Origin: Thermoplasmata archaeon
Lineage (GTDB): Archaea; Thermoplasmatota; Thermoplasmata; Thermoplasmatales; Thermoplasmataceae
Length of the DNA stretch: 47,844 nucleotides
NCBI GenBank assembly: GCA_021803655.1
Contig: JAJZLK010000026.1
Span: 1-47,844 of the forward strand
Reading direction: 5' to 3'
Notes under the pieces: generated by a model
Database searches by the model: none
What the model saw: only the letters and a program-made list of their open reading frames with translations
Told to the model about the DNA's origin: nothing
Made by a program: the position numbers and the translations under genes
In this document: positions 42,652 through 47,844 of the stretch, piece after piece
Layout of the letters: every line of letters begins with the position of its first letter
Numbering within the stretch: position 1 is the stretch's first letter

Positions 42652-43467
42652 TTAATCACCCAGATTATGGCTAAAGAACTTAACAGTCAGGGGCCAGACA
42701 TCCTTGGCTGCCTTCTCATCGTAGGCCAGGCCTGTGTGGTTGAAGAAGGCGTGCTGGGTATTGGGGTAAATCTTCATTTCGAAGCTCTTCTTGTGTTTAA
42801 GGATAGCAGGAATCAGTTCAGGCAATCCTGCGTTGATAGGACCATCTTCACCTGCATAAATGCCAAACACAGGCCCCTTCAGCTTCGAAATATCGTCCAG
42901 GTTTTTCGGATTCGCACCGTAATATACAACGGTAGCATCGAAGGGCACCATTGTTGAAACCTGGAATGAAAGCCCTCCTCCCATGCAAAATCCGACAACT
43001 CCCATCTTTCCGTTTGTATATGGTCTGTTTTTCAGAAATTTATGTCCCTCGACAAGATCCTTTGCCATGGTCTCCTCAAAAGTCTGTCTGTTGAACATCA
43101 AGTCATTTATTATCCTCTTGCTTGTGTCGCTTGATTTTGCCAGTAACTCCTTAATCGCATTCTGGTCTCTCCTTTTCTCAGGCGGGAGCGACCACATAGG
43201 CCTCATTGCGTCCATGATGTTCTCTTCCGTGTAAAGATCTATGTGATCTTTTCTGGAGTAAAGGTGGGGAGCCATTGCTACAAAACCTTCCTCGGCAAGC
43301 CTTGATGCGACGCTCTTAAGGAAATTCGTAAGACCCCAGATTTCCTGTACGACTATTATTGCAGGATGCTTTTTCTCGTCACTAGGCCTGGCTATTAGCG
43401 CCTTGACTTCGGTTCCGTCAAAGGTACTGTAATCAATTTCTTCTTCTATTATTTTCTTGCCTGTCAT
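42652..43467 (-). CDS. Dienelactone hydrolase family protein
   Basis: Alpha/beta hydrolase of 271 residues. The nucleophile is the cysteine in GFCMGGG, the family-specific elbow; the acid is in YAGEDGPIN and the histidine in NTQHAFFN. An N-terminal strand region (EIDYSTFDGTEVKALIARP) and VQEIWGLTNFL are typical of dienelactone hydrolases of archaea. An extra helical segment (about 70-130) near YSRKDHIDLYTEEN is a cap. The natural substrate is unknown; carboxymethylenebutenolide activity is only a family label. ATG 43467 is preferred to TTG 43485 because a TATA box is centred 24 bp above it. Confidence 0.9.
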   Translation of the reverse strand: MTGKKIIEEEIDYSTFDGTEVKALIARPSDEKKHPAIIVVQEIWGLTNFLKSVASRLAEEGFVAMAPHLYSRKDHIDLYTEENIMDAMRPMWSLPPEKRRDQNAIKELLAKSSDTSKRIINDLMFNRQTFEETMAKDLVEGHKFLKNRPYTNGKMGVVGFCMGGGLSFQVSTMVPFDATVVYYGANPKNLDDISKLKGPVFGIYAGEDGPINAGLPELIPAILKHKKSFEMKIYPNTQHAFFNHTGLAYDEKAAKDVWPLTVKFFSHNLGD

Positions 43468-43486
43468 AGATTTCTGATCTATCAAA

Positions 43487-43495
43487 GTTATAAAG
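43487..43495 (-). promoter_or_regulatory. TATA box of the dienelactone hydrolase-like gene
   Basis: CTTTATAAC on the minus strand, centred 24 bp above ATG 43467. It overlaps closely with the longer TTG start and so argues against that start. Confidence 0.55.
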
Positions 43496-43556
43496 CATTT
43501 TTTAAGGCCTGCCGGATGGTCACATATCGTATCAGAAAATGGTCTTAGATCTTAAC

Positions 43557-43842
43557 TTATTCAGTCCATGCCTTCAGTTGCAGGTCATCCTTGTGATTGA
43601 GAGAGGCCTCATTGTAATGTATCCGTTCGAGTGGTGTAATTGTCGGATCAAATTCTTTCCCGGTCCATAGCAAAGTGAGGAATTTTGCACAGTTTGTCGG
43701 AGACGGTTCCAAGGCTGTGTATATACTTCTCTGTGTCCTTCGATCCCTTAAGTTTCTCCCGCAACCTCTGTATAACACGCCTCATTGATCCCATCCTCGT
43801 TCTTCGACTTGAACCCAGTACATTTGTTGTGATTGGTATCAC
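43557..43842 (-). pseudogene. Frameshifted small ORF, product unrecognised
   Basis: Two overlapping minus-strand frames together read as one protein. The first gives MRRVIQRLREKLKGSKDTEK, then IHSLGTVSDKLCKIPHFAMD and a stop near 43648. The second continues DPTITPLERIHYNEASLN and ends KAWTE at 43557. The join needs one frameshift around 43645-43660. The combined product would be about 80-95 residues, charged and helical. No family is recognised. It could be a decayed gene, a remnant of mobile DNA or a sequencing error. Confidence 0.35.
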
Positions 43843-44025
43843 AAGGTCATTTCATCACGCATTTCCAAAATCACGACTATTGTGTATCTGTGAAGATTCC
43901 GGGAATGGCATCCCGGTGAAACCATCCCACTGAGAAAGTTAACAATAATAAGCGGGGAAACTCAAGGGCACTCTCACGCCATATTTCCTTGCTGTGGAGA
44001 CTCATTTCAGCAAGACTGAAAACCA
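43843..44025. other. Intergenic region with a strong hairpin
   Basis: CCGGG at 43899-43903 pairs with CCCGG at 43912-43916, with ATG/CAT pairing inside and one bulged A. No gene is recognised here. The hairpin may be transcription-related or a leftover of the broken gene beside it. Confidence 0.35.
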
Positions 44026-44364
44026 TTATGCAAGGTCGAGTTCAACATGCACACCGGCGCCCTGCAGTGGATAGACCGCTTCCTGAATAGCCCTCTTCAT
44101 GGATTCATCGGACTTTGTCAGGGATACCGACACAACCTTCCTAGCAACGTTTACCACAACGAATCCTACGGTACGGTCCTCCGGTCTGGTCTCTTCCGTC
44201 CTTGAAAAGGCGGAGATAAATTCAGCAAGTGAATCATTCGCATATTCAGAGTGGATGAGCTCCGGCAATGAGGATATGGAGTCCGTGAGCTTGGAAACCT
44301 CGACGCATATTGTGGACGGGTGCAATCCAGGGACGCTCACATTGTAGATGATGCATTCTGTCAA
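44026..44364 (-). CDS. Hypothetical 112-residue protein downstream of thrS
   Basis: Soluble alpha/beta protein not recognised as any family. It begins MTECIIYNVSVPGLHPSTIC, has a charged middle (EFISAFSRTEETRPEDRTVG) and a clear beta strand FVVVNVARKVVSVSLTKS, then an amphipathic helix (MKRAIQEAVYPL) and an acidic end. It lies 66 bp downstream of thrS on the same strand, possibly as part of its transcript. No metal-binding or catalytic motif is evident. The intact frame with protein-like composition supports a real gene. Confidence 0.65.
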   Translation of the reverse strand: MTECIIYNVSVPGLHPSTICVEVSKLTDSISSLPELIHSEYANDSLAEFISAFSRTEETRPEDRTVGFVVVNVARKVVSVSLTKSDESMKRAIQEAVYPLQGAGVHVELDLA

Positions 44365-44430
44365 GGTTTCAACTCACCGAGTGATTTCTTCAACCGATAA
44401 AATTATGTCCATAATTGTCTGTAGCCGGAA

Positions 44431-46425
44431 TCATACCAGCCGTTCGCGGATCTCCCTAGCAATTTTCTCCCTGAATCCGGCGAAGGGCATTACCTCCTGC
44501 TTGTTGTCTTTTCCGCGTACGGTAACCGATTTATCCTCCATCTCTTTCGAACCTACGACAAGGATGTAGGAGGGACGCAGGTCGTGAAGCATCCTGATCT
44601 TCTTGCTTATGGATTCCTTGGAGGCATCAACTTCTGATCTGACATTCATGGAAACCAGTTCACGGTTGATCTGATTAGCATAATCAAGTGCCGAATCGTT
44701 AACGGGCAGGACAAATACCTGGTGAGGACTCAGCCAGGTCGGAAGTCTTCCCGCACTTCCCTCAATCACTATGGCCATCATTCTCTCCAGGCTCCCGTAC
44801 ACTGCCCTGTGTATCATTATGACTGGTTCCTTCTTCCCCTCTGCGTTTACATAAAAGAGGCCAAAATTAGGGGGCATGAAGAAATCCACCTGTATTGTGG
44901 ATATCTGCCAGTCCCTGTTCAGCGCGTCCTTGGCATGAATGTCTATCTTAGGGCCATAGAATGCAGCCTCACCTGGAATCTCCCTGTAAATGAGTCCTGC
45001 CATGGCGAGCGCTTTGCGAAGAGCGTCAGTTGCCTGATCCCACTTTGAAAAGTCAGGCTCAAGGCTGGATGAGGAACAGGATGGACAGAGGAATTCACTG
45101 CCAGCTGCTTTCCTTATCTCCGATACGACTCCGCATGTTCTGCACTTGTATGATATAAGGAAATTATCCGGATTCTCCTTGTCAACAATGCTGAGATCGA
45201 ACGACAGGTCAGGGTGTTCGAAGAGTTTTCCGGAAGCTTCCTTGACCATTTCCAGGACCGACAGGATTTCGTCAACAATCTGGTCCAGTCTGAGGAATGC
45301 ATGTCCGTCGTCAACGGTGAACGATCTTGGGCGGGTAAGTCCTCCAACCTCTCCAGACTTCTCATACCTGTAGACCGTGCCGAACTCTGAGTACTTCACA
45401 GGGAGATCCCTGTAACTGTAGACTTTTCTGTCGAAGATTGTGATATGTCCAGGGCAGTTCATTGGTTTTATGCCATATCCGTCCCCGTTAAGTTCAAACA
45501 CAAACATGTTGGGCTTGTATTTTGCGAAGTGTCCGGACTTTTTCCAAATCTCGTCCCTGAACACATGCGGGGTTGTGACTTCCTGCCATCCCCTGCTCTG
45601 GTTAAGTTCCCTCATGTATCTGATCATTTCATTCCTGATTATTGTGCCGTTCGGGGTGTAGAGAGGGAAACCTGGTGCCCTCTCGGAATTGAAAACATAG
45701 AGATCCATCTCCTGTCCCAGTTTCCTGTGATCCCTCTTCGCGGCTTCATCCCTCATCCTGAGGAATTCGTCAAGGGACTTCTGGTCAGGGAATGCAGTTC
45801 CGTATATCCTCACCATTTTCTCCTGATTCTCGTCTCCTCTGTAATACGCACTGGATACGGATAATAGCTTTGTGGCCTTGAGGAACCCAGTGTCTGGAAC
45901 GTGAGGACCAGTACAGAAATCCCTGAATTCGTCCTGAACGTAGACAGTGGAGGAATCTCCCGGTGAAACCTTTTCAGTTATCCGCTCGGTCTTGAACTTA
46001 TTATGTTTGAAACTCTTCAGAAGGTCTTCCCTGGAGAGCCTTTCTTTCCTGATAGGTATCCTCTTCGCTGCCAGTTCATGCATTCTTTTCTCTATGGCGG
46101 GAAGGTCTTCGGAACTGATGGGTTCCATGAAGATATCATAGTAGAAGCCCTCGTCAGTGGGCGGTCCTGCATTTGGCAGAGCATCTGGGTATATCTGAAG
46201 CACGGCCTGTGCGAGAAGGTGGGCGCCTGAGTGTCTCAATATTGTGATCCCTTCTCTTGAATCGGCAAGAACCGGTGAAGCTTTAATGTCCTGAGTCGCA
46301 GTGTCAGAGAGATCAAAAAGCGTGTTCCCCGCCTTTGCAGCGACTACCGCTTTTACCTTTCTGAATACTTCTCCAAAGGTCTGTCCCTTCTTAACCAGTA
46401 CTTCCATGCTCGATTCTTCAGCCAT
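44431..46425 (-). CDS. thrS: Threonyl-tRNA synthetase, bacterial architecture with extra zinc ribbon
   Basis: Charges tRNA-Thr; 664 residues. A short TGS domain (about 1-60) is followed by the bacterial-type N2 editing domain: His65 and His69 in HSGAHLLAQA, Cys171 and His175 in CTGPHVPDTG, hydrolysing Ser-tRNA(Thr). The class II core has the active-site zinc ligands Cys324 (NCPGH), His375 (DDGHAF) and His539 (MIHRAV), and the anticodon domain follows. Most archaea use a different, DTD-like editing domain, so this is the bacterial form. Unusual: residues about 426-458 form an inserted Cys4 ribbon (Cys428, Cys431, Cys447, Cys450) between two catalytic-core strands. ATG 46425 is 25 bp past the hutH stop, so co-transcription with hutH is likely. 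Confidence 0.95.
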   Translation of the reverse strand: MAEESSMEVLVKKGQTFGEVFRKVKAVVAAKAGNTLFDLSDTATQDIKASPVLADSREGITILRHSGAHLLAQAVLQIYPDALPNAGPPTDEGFYYDIFMEPISSEDLPAIEKRMHELAAKRIPIRKERLSREDLLKSFKHNKFKTERITEKVSPGDSSTVYVQDEFRDFCTGPHVPDTGFLKATKLLSVSSAYYRGDENQEKMVRIYGTAFPDQKSLDEFLRMRDEAAKRDHRKLGQEMDLYVFNSERAPGFPLYTPNGTIIRNEMIRYMRELNQSRGWQEVTTPHVFRDEIWKKSGHFAKYKPNMFVFELNGDGYGIKPMNCPGHITIFDRKVYSYRDLPVKYSEFGTVYRYEKSGEVGGLTRPRSFTVDDGHAFLRLDQIVDEILSVLEMVKEASGKLFEHPDLSFDLSIVDKENPDNFLISYKCRTCGVVSEIRKAAGSEFLCPSCSSSSLEPDFSKWDQATDALRKALAMAGLIYREIPGEAAFYGPKIDIHAKDALNRDWQISTIQVDFFMPPNFGLFYVNAEGKKEPVIMIHRAVYGSLERMMAIVIEGSAGRLPTWLSPHQVFVLPVNDSALDYANQINRELVSMNVRSEVDASKESISKKIRMLHDLRPSYILVVGSKEMEDKSVTVRGKDNKQEVMPFAGFREKIAREIRERLV

Positions 46426-46450
46426 GTTTACCTACTGGAATGGAGGAAGA

Positions 46451-47842
46451 TCATAATAGCGTTATCTTTCCGAGCACTCCTTCCACGAATTCTCTCGAAG
46501 AGATAATTTCACTCATCCTTTCGATGTCCACGTATGGAGGTCTATCAACTGTAAGCCCATCTATTCTCCTCCTCACCAGATCTCTCACAGCTTTGAGATC
46601 AGGGCCGAGATCTGCATTTGACATTTCAGCAGCATGTATGGCGAGAAGCATTTCTATCGACAATATCTGCTTCAGATTTGAAACAATCTTTGAAAGTTTC
46701 AGTGCCCCTGTCATTCCCATGCTTACGTGGTCTTCCTGGTTGGCCGAAGTAGGGATTGTGTCCACTGAAGCAGGATGCGACAGGGTCTTGTTGTAATTGC
46801 ACAGTGCGGCCGCAACATACTGTGGTATCATGTAGCCAGAACTTGTTCCACTGTCCTCAGTAAGGAAAGGGGGAAGACCGCTGAGGTTTGCGTCAACAAG
46901 CATTGCTATCCTTCTCTCGCAGATGTTACCGAGATCGGTAAGTGCAATTGCAAGAAAGTCACACACGAATGCAACTGGTTCTCCATGGAAATTGCCGGCA
47001 GAGATAACCTCGTCGTTGCCGACAAGGGGGTTATCGGTTGCAGAATTCATCTCTGTTTCCAGGACGGTCCTTGCGTACTCGATGGTGTCCAGCACAGCTC
47101 CATGAACCTGCGGTATGCACCTGAGACTGTAGGGGTCCTGTATCCTGCGGCCTTCTCCGGACTCCGACAGGAGTCCTCTCATTATTCGAGCAACAGTGGC
47201 CTGTCCCTTATGGGGTCTGGACTCCACTGCCCAGTCAGTAAATGCGCTTCTGTTTCCGTGCAGCGCAGAGAAGGAGAACGAAGCGGACAGCAAAGAAGTA
47301 CTGAACAGGTCGTAAGCCCTCAGAAGTTCGACCGCAAGGACTCCGGAAATTGCAGCCGTCCCATTTATGAATGCCACTCCTTCCTTATGTGAGAAACTGT
47401 AAGGCTTTAGGCCGTTTTTCAAGAGCATCGCTTCTGCGGGTACCCTTGATCCGTTCTCAAGGAACTCACCCTCCCCCATAACGCACAGCGCAACGTGGGA
47501 GAGCGGAGCAAGGTCCCCGCTTGCTCCCACGGAACCGATCTCAGGAACGTAAGGAACCAATCCGCTATTAATCAGCTGCACGAGCGACGTGAGAAGTCCC
47601 TCCCCTAAACCAGAGAATCCCTTGAGGAATGTATTTGCCCTTATGAGCATCATTGACCTGACGTACTCCGGAGCTAGTGGGTTACCAACGCCTGAAGCAT
47701 GGCTCCTTACAAGATTTCTCTGAAGTTCTGATATCCTCTCATCGGGGATCTTCACGTTGTAAAGACTTCCAAAGCCTGTGTTGACCCCATATATGGTTCT
47801 CCCCTCTCCAATCATCCTGTCAAGGGACAGCTTGCTGGATTT
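46451..47842 (-). CDS. hutH: Histidine ammonia-lyase (5' end outside the window)
   Basis: First step of histidine breakdown: deaminates histidine to urocanate. The self-formed MIO cofactor arises from Ala-Ser-Gly in GSVGASGDLAPLSH. Other signatures: GVNTGFGSLYN at the start, FINGTAA, and QDPYSLRCIPQVHG. The frame is open to the window edge before ATG 47815 (LSLDR), and homologues have about 40-50 more residues at the N-terminus, so the true start lies beyond the edge. About 463 residues are visible of some 500. Downstream on the same strand is thrS. Confidence 0.93.
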   Translation of the reverse strand, partial: KSSKLSLDRMIGEGRTIYGVNTGFGSLYNVKIPDERISELQRNLVRSHASGVGNPLAPEYVRSMMLIRANTFLKGFSGLGEGLLTSLVQLINSGLVPYVPEIGSVGASGDLAPLSHVALCVMGEGEFLENGSRVPAEAMLLKNGLKPYSFSHKEGVAFINGTAAISGVLAVELLRAYDLFSTSLLSASFSFSALHGNRSAFTDWAVESRPHKGQATVARIMRGLLSESGEGRRIQDPYSLRCIPQVHGAVLDTIEYARTVLETEMNSATDNPLVGNDEVISAGNFHGEPVAFVCDFLAIALTDLGNICERRIAMLVDANLSGLPPFLTEDSGTSSGYMIPQYVAAALCNYNKTLSHPASVDTIPTSANQEDHVSMGMTGALKLSKIVSNLKQILSIEMLLAIHAAEMSNADLGPDLKAVRDLVRRRIDGLTVDRPPYVDIERMSEIISSREFVEGVLGKITLL

Positions 47843-47844
47843 AA

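Noticed and set aside
42261-42659. Minus-strand 132-codon frame across the IS110 fragment
   Set aside because: It is the antisense of a recognised recombinase start; no homology pattern or start signal.
1-47844. CRISPR arrays, prophage, toxin-antitoxin or restriction systems
   Set aside because: No regularly spaced direct repeats, Cas, phage structural, integrase, restriction or typical antitoxin genes were seen on either strand.

Overview
The window is about 47.8 kb of archaeal chromosome, most likely from the order Thermoplasmatales (Thermoplasma/Cuniculiplasma/Ferroplasma relatives). The evidence is the gene set: GatDE amidotransferase, archaeal LeuRS and PheS, a pyruvoyl arginine decarboxylase, archease, a tetraether-lipid radical SAM enzyme and a complex I operon without NuoEFG. 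These sit beside bacterial-looking genes typical of the order, such as a bacterial-architecture ThrRS, histidine ammonia-lyase and acyl-CoA dehydrogenase. tRNAs lack an encoded CCA. A TATA-like A/T box about 21-31 bp upstream of many chosen starts suggests largely leaderless transcription. The genus cannot be fixed from this sequence.

Layout. 1-5.3 kb: 3' part of pheS, an overlooked 40-codon zinc microprotein on the other strand, tRNA-Arg(GCG), an MFS transporter, a DsrE-like protein, a class V aminotransferase and a Gly-rich single-stranded DNA-binding protein. 5.3-11.5 kb: DNA ligase and truA as one unit, a geranylgeranyl-reductase-like flavoprotein, a fused aldolase/short-chain dehydrogenase and a broken small ORF. 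11.5-19.4 kb (minus strand): a large surface protein, leuS-pdaD, archease, the tetraether synthase-like radical SAM enzyme, then tRNA-Gly(GCC). 19.5-25 kb: a methyltransferase, a DUF763 protein, a PrxQ peroxiredoxin and a 1065-residue PKD-plus-solute-binding surface protein. 25.2-30.2 kb: acyl-CoA dehydrogenase-DUF72 and gatD-gatE, both translationally coupled pairs.

30.3-40.5 kb holds a tightly packed complex I operon, nuoA-B-C-D-H-I-J1-J2-K-L-M-N, with nuoJ split in two and two unrecognised small genes at the end. It encodes the membrane arm and the quinone/Fe-S connecting module but no NADH-input module, so the electron donor is open. tatA-tatC follows on the other strand. 41.9-42.6 kb is a mobile-element scar: the zinc-ribbon end of an IS605-type TnpB, a run of hairpins like a TnpB guide RNA region, and the first part of an IS110 recombinase. 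The window ends with a dienelactone hydrolase-like gene, a second broken ORF, an unknown gene, thrS with an unexpected Cys4 zinc ribbon inside its catalytic domain, and hutH running off the edge.

No CRISPR array, phage or defence island was seen. The best leads are the two small genes ending the nuo operon, the ThrRS zinc ribbon, the TnpB remnant with its hairpins, the zinc microprotein, and the surface protein with a bacteriocin-like hydrophobic hairpin.
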